From the NCBI GenBank assembly GCA_002840405.1, contig PHAR01000001.1, forward strand, positions 76,384 to 140,383: a stretch of DNA of 64,000 bases. The letters run 5' to 3'. The stretch is from Deltaproteobacteria bacterium HGW-Deltaproteobacteria-8 (lineage in GTDB: Bacteria > Desulfobacterota > Desulfovibrionia > Desulfovibrionales > Desulfovibrionaceae). Below the pieces are notes generated by a model. The model searched no databases and was not told where the DNA came from. It was given only the letters and a program-made list of their open reading frames with translations. Below are positions 17,396-25,465 of the stretch, in pieces (the stretch's first letter is position 1; each line of letters opens with the position of its first letter). The position numbers were made by a program, and so were the translations under genes.

Positions 17396-18100
17396 ATGAA
17401 GACGACGCTTCTGGTCATGACGCTTAACGAAATCGATGGCATGAAAGCCATCATGCCCCAGGTCCAGCGCGACTGGGTGGATCAGATCATCGTTGTCGAC
17501 GGCGGCTCCAAGGACGGCACCATCGAATGGTCGCGCGAGCAGGGCTATGAGGTGTTTGTGCAGAAGCAGCGCGGCTTCCGCCACGCCTATGAGGAGGTCC
17601 TGCCCCTGGTCAAGGGCGATGTGCTGCTGACCTTCAGCCCGGACGGCAACTCCGTGCCCGAACTGATCCCGGACATTCTGCAGAAGATGCGCGAAGGGTA
17701 TGACATGGTCATCGCCTCCCGCTACCTCGGCCCGGCCAAGAGTGAGGACGACGACCCCATCACGGCCTTCGGCAACTGGCTGTTCACCAAGACCATCAAT
17801 GTCCTGCACGGCGGGCACTACACCGACGCCATGGTCATCTACCGGGCCTACAAGAAGCAGATGGTCTATGATCTTGAACTGTTGGACGAGGGCGCCTACC
17901 GCACGCCGGAGAAGCTCTTCTTCACCAAGATCAGCTGGGAGCCGCTTTTGTCCGTGCGTGCGGCCATACGCAAGCTCAAGATCGCCGAGATTCCAGGCGA
18001 TGAGCCCGCGCGCATCGGCGGGGAGCGGAAACTGCAGATCATCCGCTGGGGAGCCGCTTACTATTTCCAGTTCATCAGGGACTGGCTGCTCTGGAAATAG
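17396..18100 (+). CDS. Family 2 glycosyltransferase
   Basis: A 234-residue GT-A protein: LLVMTLNEIDGM at the start, I-I-V-V-D-G-G-S-K-D-G-T (nucleotide-binding), LLTFSPDGNSVPEL in place of D-x-D, and RYLGPAKSEDDD. No transmembrane helix is obvious; the tail W-G-A-A-Y-Y-F-Q-F-I-R-D-W-L-L-W is amphipathic and may touch the membrane. The likely job is to transfer the product of this operon. The ATG at 17396 follows CGGAGAATGC. It is the last gene of the operon and converges on a minus-strand radical SAM gene with no clear terminator between them. Confidence 0.85.
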   Translation: MKTTLLVMTLNEIDGMKAIMPQVQRDWVDQIIVVDGGSKDGTIEWSREQGYEVFVQKQRGFRHAYEEVLPLVKGDVLLTFSPDGNSVPELIPDILQKMREGYDMVIASRYLGPAKSEDDDPITAFGNWLFTKTINVLHGGHYTDAMVIYRAYKKQMVYDLELLDEGAYRTPEKLFFTKISWEPLLSVRAAIRKLKIAEIPGDEPARIGGERKLQIIRWGAAYYFQFIRDWLLWK

Positions 18101-18169
18101 CCGGTTTTCCTGACTGCGACGACCGCGCCAGAATTTCCTGACGCCGCAAAATCCCTCTCCAAAGACGAG

Positions 18170-19591
18170 CTAAGAGTCGAGGCCTAACCCTCGTTTGATG
18201 CGCAGCTTGATTGCCTCCAGGGCTGGGGCCGCAATGGCCCTGAGTCCGTGACGCTTCAGCATCGGAATGAAACGCCAATAGCATGAGTAGATGCGGCTTA
18301 AGCCAACCGTCTGCAATTTCACCAACTCATCAGGGCTAAGGCCGTTCACGGACATGACGGCCGATCCATAGCGCTGGTAGTGGGAATAGTCGGTCTCGAG
18401 AAGCGTGAGGCCGTGCTGTCCCGCTTCCGCCATGCGGCGCATTTCCGTGCCAGGGTAGGGCATGGCGATTCCGTATGTGGCGTGGTGGATGTCTTTGGCG
18501 TGTTGCAGGAATTTTATGGTGCGTTCGATGCTTTCCAGCGTTTCGCCCGGAAGGCCCAGCATCACAGAGTTGATGGTCTCGATTCCCAGCTTGTTGTTGA
18601 GCCTGTTCGATTCCACATAGCTCTCAAGCGGAACTTCCTTTCGGATGATCTTCCTCACATTGATATCTGCAGTCTCCAGCCCGAAACTGATTCGGATGAG
18701 GCCGCATTTTTGCAATCTGCGCACCAACGGCTCATCCCACAGGTTGGCACGGGTGCTGCCCTCAAAGGTGAAGTGAAGGTTTCTGCGTTCAATCTCATCC
18801 AGCAATTCAATGATGTACTTCCGGTCCAAGGTCAGCGTATCATCAATGAAGAAGATGTGCTCAAAACCCATGGTGTTGATAAGCATGTCAAGTTCATTAA
18901 TGACATGCGCCACGCTACGGCGACGCACCTTCTTGCCGAAGAGGTCGCTTGCGCAGAACACGCAGCTGAAAGGGCAGCCTCGGCTCATCTGCACCGTGGT
19001 GAAGCGCCTTCGTCCATGGAGCGTGCCCAAATTGTAGATATGGTTGGGCAGAAGACCACGCGCCGGCAGGGGCGCAAGGTCGAGGTCCTCGAGTCTTGAC
19101 GCATCGCCGCTGTAAATGGCCACGCCATCCTTGCGTGAGATGATCCCTGGCGTGTCCGGATTCATGTTCCCTGCGGCAAACTGCTGCAGAAAATCTCCGA
19201 ATGTCAGCTCGCATTCTCCTACCACAAGATAGTCAAAGCAATCCAGGAAAGCGTTTTCGCGTTCGATGCTGGCATGGACGCCGCCGAATATGATGGGTTT
19301 GCCAAGGGCCTTTCGGACCTCCTGCGCCACCTGGGTAGCGGTATGGAAAAACGGCGTTGTGGCCGTCAGCCCGATCAGGTCCGGCTGGAAGGCAGCGGCG
19401 CGTTCAATTATCTCGTGAACATCCAGGAGTTCTGCCTGGGCATCAATGAGCTGAACCTCCCAGCCGTTCTGCTGGGCAATGGCAGCAACAATGGCCAGAT
19501 TGATCGGTGGAAAGGCCGAAGCCTTCTGCGCAACCTGCTTGTACTTTCCAAAGGCGGTGCACCAGGCTGGAAAAATCAGTGTCAGTTTCAT
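18170..19591 (-). CDS. Second B12-binding-domain radical SAM protein
   Basis: A 473-residue protein with an N-terminal cobalamin-type domain (FPAWCTAFGKY; LIGLTATTPFFHTA; FGGVHASIER) and a radical SAM core, C-P-F-S-C-V-F-C, then FFIDDTLTLDRKYI and SFGLETADINVRKIIRK. It shares domain order with the gene at 15871 but is clearly divergent from it. The region is visibly less GC-rich than its surroundings and runs against the sugar operon, so it may be an acquired insertion. The ATG at 19591 is preferred because homology begins with K-L-T-L-I-F-P; the ribosome-binding site is weak. The substrate is unknown; a modification of cell-surface or lipid material is a guess. Confidence 0.75.
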   Translation of the reverse strand: MKLTLIFPAWCTAFGKYKQVAQKASAFPPINLAIVAAIAQQNGWEVQLIDAQAELLDVHEIIERAAAFQPDLIGLTATTPFFHTATQVAQEVRKALGKPIIFGGVHASIERENAFLDCFDYLVVGECELTFGDFLQQFAAGNMNPDTPGIISRKDGVAIYSGDASRLEDLDLAPLPARGLLPNHIYNLGTLHGRRRFTTVQMSRGCPFSCVFCASDLFGKKVRRRSVAHVINELDMLINTMGFEHIFFIDDTLTLDRKYIIELLDEIERRNLHFTFEGSTRANLWDEPLVRRLQKCGLIRISFGLETADINVRKIIRKEVPLESYVESNRLNNKLGIETINSVMLGLPGETLESIERTIKFLQHAKDIHHATYGIAMPYPGTEMRRMAEAGQHGLTLLETDYSHYQRYGSAVMSVNGLSPDELVKLQTVGLSRIYSCYWRFIPMLKRHGLRAIAAPALEAIKLRIKRGLGLDS

Positions 19592-19702
19592 ACTTGTGGT
19601 CCCCAAAGGTGGTGAATTCCCGAAACGCACGGGCTTTATGCTGGATGAAAAGTTAAGGGAGAAAACGTCATCCCCCTGGGGCCACAACAAAACTTCCGGG
19701 AA

Positions 19703-20116
19703 TCAGAGCACCTTTATGGACGCAAGACGCTTTTTCATCAGCATCTCCGGGTGGGCGCTGGCGCAGGCAGACACATCCTCGAAAATTCTCTGCACAACGG
19801 ACACCGGCACATTGGCCGCTTCGCGCAGAATGGGAGACTCTTCGACAAACAAGGGGAGCCAGTCAAAGAGGGCCAAGTGATCCCAGGCACTCCTTTTACC
19901 GCAGATGGAAACGCCGGGCTTGGTCTGCAGGATCACTTGGAAAGCCTTGTACTCGTTCACATCATTCAGCAGCTCGGACGGAGTGCTGTCGTGCAGGGCG
20001 CTGGCCTGAATGGAAAGATAAAAGATTCCGGCAATATCCAGGTCCTCGAACCAGCGTTCACCGCGAGCATCGTTCCTCATAGATTCCTTTAACAAACTGC
20101 GAAAGTCCTCGGCCAT
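19703..20116 (-). CDS. Hypothetical protein, 137 residues
   Basis: No family is recognised. The 137-residue product is soluble and acidic in its first half (EDFRSLLKESMRNDARGERWFEDLDIAGIFYL is one hydrophobic/charged block), has a WDHLALFDWLPLFVEE segment, and ends with a basic helix (KKRLASIKVL). It lies 111 bases upstream of the second radical SAM gene on the same strand and shares its lower GC content, so the two may form a unit. The ATG at 20116 has a CAGGAG site upstream. It could be a small substrate or helper of the radical SAM enzyme, but nothing in the sequence shows this. Confidence 0.6.
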   Translation of the reverse strand: MAEDFRSLLKESMRNDARGERWFEDLDIAGIFYLSIQASALHDSTPSELLNDVNEYKAFQVILQTKPGVSICGKRSAWDHLALFDWLPLFVEESPILREAANVPVSVVQRIFEDVSACASAHPEMLMKKRLASIKVL

Positions 20117-20150
20117 GCTGGCTTCTCCTGGGGCTTAAGGTTGTCTGAGG

Positions 20151-22367
20151 TCAGAAGGGGTACACGGCTTCCGGGCCGTCCTTGGCCGATGTCGGCTTGC
20201 CGGACTTGGCCTCCAGAGCGTTCAGGCGATTGCGCGCAGCCTCTTTCGCTTCCTTGGTGTCTGCCGTGGCGATGACCGCGTTCAGAAACTTCTTGGCAGG
20301 CTCGAAATTCCCCTTGAGCTCATAGATCATGGCCGCGCGGTACATGGCCACGGTTGGCCACATGGGCTCTTTGGGATATTCGTAAGCCAGTCTCAGGTAA
20401 AAGTCCAATGCTGCGTCATAGTTGCGTAAAGAATGTTCGCCTTCGCCGAGCCAGAACAGCACCTCGGCCTGGAGCGACCTAGGCAGGCTCGCGCGCTGCG
20501 CCCAGAGGATAGCCAGCTGCTTGCGGCCGCCCTCGAAATCGTTCTTGAGCTGCAGGAAGGTGGCCATGTCCAGGCGGGTCTTGGGATCAAGGTCAACGCC
20601 AAGGGCGGTCAGGGCGTGATAGGACTCCAGGGCCTCGGCATCCCTGCCTGCATCCCGCTCCATCTTGGCCTTCAGCCCCAGACGGACAGCCTGGCTGGCT
20701 TTGTCAGCTGACATATCGGCCATTCGATTGAGGTAGGTGTCCGCAAGCTGGAAGTACCGTCCTTCAATGGCCTTTTTGGCCAGATAGGTCAGGCAGTCAT
20801 AGCCGTAGGCCGTGTCCGGGAAAAGGAAGGCTGAGCGGCGGGCCAGCTCCGGGCCGGGAGCGGCTTCCCAACGGGCCTGCCAGTCAGCCAGGACGAGCAG
20901 TCGGTCCAGGGGCCAGACCTTGTTCACAGTGCTGGAGCGGCCGACCTCGGCCTTGGTCCAGAAGGGCGCTTCGGCGATGAGCGCGGTGCCTGTTCCTGCG
21001 GCGGCCAGCAGGCTGCGCAGGGCAGGGGAGAGCTTTGCGGCCGCGCCGAGCTCCTGCGGGAGGAGGTTTTTCACGTTTTCCTGGGTGAGGATGCCCCCGG
21101 CCAGGCGCAGGCTTAAGGGCAGCTTGCGCTTGTCCAGGCCCTCCCAGGTCTGGCGGGCGGCATCAAGGTCGCCGCTTTCGATGAGAAGCACGAACTTGAG
21201 GGAGCGCAGCAGGCGCGACATGTCGTCAGAAAGCAGCAGGGACTGCAGTTCCTTGTCCACGGCCGCGCGGGCTTCCTCGTTGGGCAGCTGGTTGATGCTG
21301 TTGCGGAACTTGAGCCAGGACGCCGAACCAGGACCGCCCAGGAACCAGGCTTCACGGCTTTGGGCGTAGGGGGCCAGGAGGTTGGCGCTCCAGAACCCGG
21401 CCGCCTTGGCGTATCCGGCCGCGCGCAGGGTCTTGGTCTCATGGGGCTTGCCGGTCTCCATGAAGGTTGCCATGGCCGTCCAGAAGCCCTTGAGCGCCGG
21501 GTCCGACAGCTTCTCAAGTGCGGTCTTGGCGCGGGCGAAATCCTCAAGGCTGGCCGCGGCCAGGGCCTCGGCGATGTGTTGGCGGTCGTCAGGGGTGACG
21601 TTGAGCGGGGCGTCCTTGTCCTTGGCTGCTTTCTTGGCCGGGGCCTTGACCGCAGGGGCCTGGGCGTCGGCCTGCGCATCGGGCTGTGGGTCGCCCGTGG
21701 CCAGGGTCAGGGACTCGGTGGACTTGACCCAGAAGTTTTGCGGTCCCCAGGCAGCCTCGGCCTGGGTCAGAAGGGTGCGAAGATTCTCTTCCAGGGCCGC
21801 GCTGGAGGCCGAGGTGGAGCCGACAAAGGCCCAGAACTGGCGACGCCAGACGTCCACCCACAGGGACTCCAGGCCGGGCTCGGCGGAAAGCCGCTCCTTG
21901 AGGGTTTTGGCGTCCATGAGCTTGGCCGCGTGGCTGTACCAGAGAACAGCCTTGTAGGGATCGCCAAGGGCGCGGTAGGCCTGGGCGCCGAGCCAAAGCC
22001 GCTGGGTTTCTGCCGCAGGCTCTGCAAAGGCTGGCTGGGCCTCGATGAGCGCCAGGGCCTCCTGCGATGCGCCTTGCATGAGCAGGCCTTCCGCGCGCTT
22101 CAGAACGTTGGCGTCCGCGTCCTGACCAGTTTGCTCAGGCTCCGGGAGCACGATGCGGTCGTACGCCCCGTATTTCTTGAGCCATTGCTCAAAGGCGGCG
22201 TCTGTGGGCGCAGGATTGGCCGTGCCCGACTTGTCGGATTTGGCGGCCTTGGCCGGAGCCTTGCGCGCAGCGCCCAGGGAGGAATTCGGGGTCATGAGCA
22301 GGACCATGAGCACAGGCACGAGTGTGATCGCGCCGGTCATTCCGGTCATGCGAGGATGTTTCAACAT
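20151..22367 (-). CDS. Secreted tetratricopeptide-repeat protein
   Basis: A 738-residue protein with a basic start and hydrophobic segment (TLVPVLMVLLM, about residues 15-26), read as a signal peptide or anchor. A Lys/Ala-rich linker follows, then a long alpha-helical region with TPR-like helices, clearest near the C-terminus: LPRSLQAEVLFWLGEGEHSL, YDAALDFYLRLAYEYPK, MWPTVAMYRAAMIYELKGN, FEPAKKFLNAVIA. A second Ala/Lys/Pro linker occurs at about residues 225-250. It is probably a periplasmic scaffold; the partner is unknown. It has a candidate promoter 120 bases upstream. The hypothetical gene follows after about 34 bases. Confidence 0.75.
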   Translation of the reverse strand: MLKHPRMTGMTGAITLVPVLMVLLMTPNSSLGAARKAPAKAAKSDKSGTANPAPTDAAFEQWLKKYGAYDRIVLPEPEQTGQDADANVLKRAEGLLMQGASQEALALIEAQPAFAEPAAETQRLWLGAQAYRALGDPYKAVLWYSHAAKLMDAKTLKERLSAEPGLESLWVDVWRRQFWAFVGSTSASSAALEENLRTLLTQAEAAWGPQNFWVKSTESLTLATGDPQPDAQADAQAPAVKAPAKKAAKDKDAPLNVTPDDRQHIAEALAAASLEDFARAKTALEKLSDPALKGFWTAMATFMETGKPHETKTLRAAGYAKAAGFWSANLLAPYAQSREAWFLGGPGSASWLKFRNSINQLPNEEARAAVDKELQSLLLSDDMSRLLRSLKFVLLIESGDLDAARQTWEGLDKRKLPLSLRLAGGILTQENVKNLLPQELGAAAKLSPALRSLLAAAGTGTALIAEAPFWTKAEVGRSSTVNKVWPLDRLLVLADWQARWEAAPGPELARRSAFLFPDTAYGYDCLTYLAKKAIEGRYFQLADTYLNRMADMSADKASQAVRLGLKAKMERDAGRDAEALESYHALTALGVDLDPKTRLDMATFLQLKNDFEGGRKQLAILWAQRASLPRSLQAEVLFWLGEGEHSLRNYDAALDFYLRLAYEYPKEPMWPTVAMYRAAMIYELKGNFEPAKKFLNAVIATADTKEAKEAARNRLNALEAKSGKPTSAKDGPEAVYPF

Positions 22368-22489
22368 GCTGGTTTGCCTCAGCGAAATGTCGCCCTGGGG
22401 ACAAGGCGGTCAAGGTTGCAACAAGCAGATGGCTCCATGCCACAATTCCAGGCCCGAGGGAAGAGAGCAGCCCTCCTGGCGCATAGCAA

Positions 22490-22517
22490 AGTTTACATAA
22501 TTTACATTATGAGACAA
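22490..22517 (-). promoter_or_regulatory. Candidate promoter of the TPR gene with dyad in the spacer
   Basis: On the minus strand TTGTCT (22512-22517) and TAAACT (22490-22495) are separated by 16 bases. Those 16 bases are exactly the dyad CATAAT-N4-ATTATG (22496-22511). A dyad filling the -35/-10 spacer is a typical place for a repressor or MerR-type activator. The surrounding AT-richness is unusual for this window. No regulator gene is adjacent. Confidence 0.4.
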
Positions 22518-22560
22518 CATGGGGTTGGCGCAAGTGACCTGGGGGAGTGCCCTGTCGGGT

Positions 22561-23199
22561 CTACTTCTTGGCCCAATCAGCCAGGAACGAGGCCAAGCCG
22601 ATGTCGGTCAGCGGGTGTTTGGCCAGATCAAGGAGAACGCTGAGCGGCAAGGTGATGGCGTCAGCTCCAAGCAGCGCCGCCTGGAAGAACTGGCTGCTGT
22701 TGCGGATGCTCGCCGCCAGCACCTGGGTGGACAGATCATAGTTCCGGAAGATGGACATAAGATCCTGGACCAGCTGCATGCCGTCCTGGCCCACATCGTC
22801 AAGCCAGCCAACGAACGGGCTCACGTAGCTGGCGCCGGCCTTGGCCGCGAGCAGCGCCTGATTTGCGGAGAACACCAGGGTCGCATTGGTCTCGATGCCA
22901 CGCAGGTGCAATTCCTTGATTGTCTTGAGACCTTCAAGGGTTACTGGAACTTTGACCACGATATTCGGGCCGATCTTCACAAGATCACGCGCCTCGGTCA
23001 GCATGGCCGGGGACTCCGTACTGATGACCTCAACACTCACCGGGCCTTCGATCTCCTTGCAGATCTGGCGGACGATCTTTTTCCAATCGCCCTTCTCCCT
23101 GGACAAAAGGCTCGGATTGGTGGTCACGCCATCAATGGCCCCGAGGGCTTTGGCCTGGCGGATCTGCTCGATGTTCGCGGTGTCGAGGAAGATTTTCAT
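22561..23199 (-). CDS. fsa: Transaldolase, small FSA/TalC subfamily
   Basis: A 212-residue TIM-barrel transaldolase: MKIFLDTANIEQIRQA, DGVTTNPSLL, the Schiff-base Lys at residue 83 in V-V-K-V-P-V-T, and Y-V-S-P-F-V-G-W-L-D-D. Length fits the short TalC/FSA group, which includes both true transaldolases and fructose-6-phosphate aldolases; the motif alone does not decide. It would join the pentose phosphate intermediates that also feed sedoheptulose 7-phosphate, the heptose precursor. GGGAGG precedes the ATG at 23199. It stands alone, with about 40 bases to the upstream TRASH-like gene on the same strand. Confidence 0.9.
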   Translation of the reverse strand: MKIFLDTANIEQIRQAKALGAIDGVTTNPSLLSREKGDWKKIVRQICKEIEGPVSVEVISTESPAMLTEARDLVKIGPNIVVKVPVTLEGLKTIKELHLRGIETNATLVFSANQALLAAKAGASYVSPFVGWLDDVGQDGMQLVQDLMSIFRNYDLSTQVLAASIRNSSQFFQAALLGADAITLPLSVLLDLAKHPLTDIGLASFLADWAKK

Positions 23200-23240
23200 G
23201 AAGCCTCCCGAGGGGCGTATGGCGCTCAGCGTGCGAAAGT

Positions 23241-23525
23241 TCAGGACTGGCCGCCCTGCTCCGGACCCTGGATGCGCTTGAGGTAGGTCTCGCGGCAATC
23301 GTAGGAACAGAAGTTGAGGACAACGTCTCCCTGGCGGACGCGGATGTCGCTGTTCTTGGACACATAGGCTCCGCAGACCGGATCCTTGACCATCTCACCG
23401 GAGGCCTGGAGGTTCTCGGATTTCTCTTCAGTCTTGTTCTGCTTGTAACGCTTGTCGCCCATGAAGAGCTTCCACACGACAAAGCCACAAATAAAGACGA
23501 TGAGCAGCTTGGTCAGGTTCATCAT
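23241..23525 (-). CDS. Membrane-anchored TRASH-like small protein (PP0621-like)
   Basis: A 94-residue protein with one N-terminal membrane segment (LLIVFICGFVVWKLF, residues 7-21), a charged linker, then a metal-binding-type domain: D-P-V-C-G-A-Y-V and F-C-S-Y-D-C-R-E-T-Y. The C-G and C-x3-C pairs resemble the TRASH/YHS domain and the PP0621 family, which is uncharacterised. A thiol-metal site (Cu, Zn or Fe) is inferred. The two Met codons at the start are both possible. GAAGGAG-like sequence lies upstream. It is followed by the transaldolase gene. Confidence 0.7.
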   Translation of the reverse strand: MMNLTKLLIVFICGFVVWKLFMGDKRYKQNKTEEKSENLQASGEMVKDPVCGAYVSKNSDIRVRQGDVVLNFCSYDCRETYLKRIQGPEQGGQS

Positions 23526-23580
23526 GACTCCTTCTCTTTCTCAGCGGGGGACGGCGAAGGGCCGCCCTGCCTGCGTGAGC

Positions 23581-24072
23581 CTATTTCTGGGCTATGTTCA
23601 AGCCGTCGAGCGTGTAGTTCAGCCCGGAAAGCACCTGATCGATGGTGCGGCCGTCTTTGAACACGAGCTTCGGGGCCACCTCACGCAAGGGCACGAGCAC
23701 GAAGGCACGCTTAAGCATGCGCGGGTGCGGCAGCGTCAGGTAGTCCGAATCCATCTCCGTGTCGCCGAAAAGGAGCAGGTCCAGGTCGATGATGCGGGGG
23801 CCGCCCGGGTCCATGCCCCGGAGACGTCCCATCTTGACCTCAATGGCCTGGATTGTGGACAGAAATCCCTCCGGCGCCCAGACGTCCGAGGCAATCTCCA
23901 GGCGCACCACGGCGTTGGAGAACCACGGCTGGTCCTTCACATCGCCCTGCGGGTCGGTGCGATAGATGTGCGAGAGCGCACCGAAGCTGATGTCGTTTCC
24001 GTAGTCCTCAAGGAGCGTCAGAGCGTCATTGATGTTCGCCTCGCCGTCTCCGATGTTGGAGCCCAGGGCCAC
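23581..24072 (-). CDS. folK: 2-amino-4-hydroxy-6-hydroxymethyldihydropteridine pyrophosphokinase
   Basis: A 163-residue HPPK. A-L-G-S-N-I-G-D-G opens it, and it has the W-F-S-N-A-V-V-R-L-E core, then G-G-P-R-I-I-D-L-D-L-L-L-F-G with the Mg-binding D-x-D and L-P-H-P-R-M. HPPK diphosphorylates the pterin in folate synthesis. The only standard start, GTG at 24072, has no good ribosome-binding site and would cut the usual Y-x-x-L-G-S-N first strand. The in-frame sequence just upstream (T-L-T-T-Y) fits that strand and lies in the last codons of dapL, so initiation at a non-standard codon or by coupling to dapL is possible. Confidence 0.9.
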   Translation of the reverse strand: MALGSNIGDGEANINDALTLLEDYGNDISFGALSHIYRTDPQGDVKDQPWFSNAVVRLEIASDVWAPEGFLSTIQAIEVKMGRLRGMDPGGPRIIDLDLLLFGDTEMDSDYLTLPHPRMLKRAFVLVPLREVAPKLVFKDGRTIDQVLSGLNYTLDGLNIAQK

Positions 24073-24080
24073 ATACGTGG

Positions 24081-25247
24081 TTAGAGTTGGGAAATCCGTA
24101 ACACCGCCTCCTTCAGTCGATCCGTGTTCACCGTGAGCGAGATGCGGAAATAGCCCTCGCCCGGAGCGCCAAAGCCGTTGCCCGGAGTGGTCACCACGCC
24201 GGTCTGCTTGAGAACCCTGGTCACGAAGTCCTGGGAGCTGACGCCCTGCGGGACCTTGGACCAGATGTAGAAGGTGGCCTCGGGGACGCGGCAGGAGATG
24301 CCCGCCTTTTTCAAGGCCTCGATGACCACGTCGCGGCGCTCGCGGTAGATGCCGCGCAGTTCCGCGCCATAGGCGTCGCCCTGGTTCAGGGCCACGATAC
24401 CAGCTTCCTGTACGGCCTGGAAGATGCCGGAGTCCACATTTTCCTTCACTTTTCCCAGACCCTTGACCAGGGAGGCGTTGCCCACGGCCATGCCGATGCG
24501 CCAGCCGGTCATGTTGTAGGTCTTGGACAGGGAATGGAACTCGATGGCCACGTCGCGTCCGCCGGGAATCTCAAGGATCGACAGCGGCTTGTTGGCCTCG
24601 TTGAAGTACATCTCGGTGTAGGCCGCGTCGTGCACGACGATGACTTCAAATTCCAGCGCCTTGGCGATGAGCTTCTCATAGAAGGAGCGCGGGGCCATGG
24701 CCGCTGTGGGGTTGTTCGGGTAGTTGACGTAGATGGCCTTGGCCCGCTTCCAGGTGTCCGAGCTGATGGCGTCGAGGTCGGGAAGGAAGTTGTTTTCGTC
24801 GGTCATGGGCAGGTACATGGGCACGCCGCCAACGAACTCCGTGGTCACGCCGTACACCGGATAGTTGGGCGTGGCGATGAGCACCAGGTCACCGGGGTTC
24901 ACAAACGCCAGGGGGAAGTGCGCGATGCCTTCCTTGGAGCCGATGAGGCTGACGACCTCTGTGTTCGGGTCCAGGCTGACCTTGAAACGGCGCAGGTACC
25001 AGTCGGCCACGGCCTGGCGGAAGGCCAGCAGGCCGACGTAGGACGGATACTGGTGGTTGACGGGATTGCGCGCCGCAGCGCACAGGGCGTCGATGATGAA
25101 GTCCGGGGTGGGCAGGTCAGGATCGCCGATGCCCAGGCTGATGATGTCCAGCCCCTTGGCGCGAACCTCTTCCTTGGCCTTGTCCACGGCGGCGAACAGA
25201 TACGGGGGCAGGTTCGCAAGGCGTTGTGCAAGCTGGAAATCAGGCAT
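24081..25247 (-). CDS. dapL: LL-diaminopimelate aminotransferase
   Basis: A 388-residue class I aminotransferase: SLGIGDPDLPTPDFI near residue 37, Y-P-N-N-P-T for PLP contacts, V-V-H-D-A-A-Y with the PLP-ring Asp, and the Schiff-base Lys in HSLSKTYNMTGWRIG. Overall character fits DapL, which converts tetrahydrodipicolinate directly to LL-diaminopimelate, the route known in sulfate reducers and in plants and chlamydiae. lysA is elsewhere in the window (37050). AAAGGAGC lies 9 bases before the ATG at 25247. It heads a minus-strand run with folK overlapping its 3' region. A generic aspartate aminotransferase remains a weaker option. Confidence 0.85.
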   Translation of the reverse strand: MPDFQLAQRLANLPPYLFAAVDKAKEEVRAKGLDIISLGIGDPDLPTPDFIIDALCAAARNPVNHQYPSYVGLLAFRQAVADWYLRRFKVSLDPNTEVVSLIGSKEGIAHFPLAFVNPGDLVLIATPNYPVYGVTTEFVGGVPMYLPMTDENNFLPDLDAISSDTWKRAKAIYVNYPNNPTAAMAPRSFYEKLIAKALEFEVIVVHDAAYTEMYFNEANKPLSILEIPGGRDVAIEFHSLSKTYNMTGWRIGMAVGNASLVKGLGKVKENVDSGIFQAVQEAGIVALNQGDAYGAELRGIYRERRDVVIEALKKAGISCRVPEATFYIWSKVPQGVSSQDFVTRVLKQTGVVTTPGNGFGAPGEGYFRISLTVNTDRLKEAVLRISQL

Positions 25248-25279
25248 GATGAGCTCCTTTGGTGCAAATGGAAACGCCT

Positions 25280-25308
25280 GTGTAATTGTTCGGCCCTGCT
25301 TCTGTCAA
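25280..25308 (-). promoter_or_regulatory. Possible dapL promoter
   Basis: A perfect TTGACA (25303-25308, minus strand) stands 17 bases from TTACAC (25280-25285), 32 bases upstream of the dapL start. The -10 match is poor. Confidence 0.3.
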
Positions 25309-25465
25309 TCTGGCCTGCCAAGGCATCTGCAAGGAAGTACCTTTCGCGGCCGCTCTTGCCGAGGGCCGAGAAAACGTTTAGGCCCTGGCTGGAGACCTTT
25401 GGACCAGCGCATGCCCTAAGCGAGACGGAGCGGACTCCCCTGCTCCGGTTGGCGGTGATGATCTG

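Noticed and set aside
20151-22367. The TPR protein as a lytic transglycosylase or BamD
   Set aside because: Only helical repeats and a signal segment are visible; no catalytic or BamD-type Cys lipobox motif is present.
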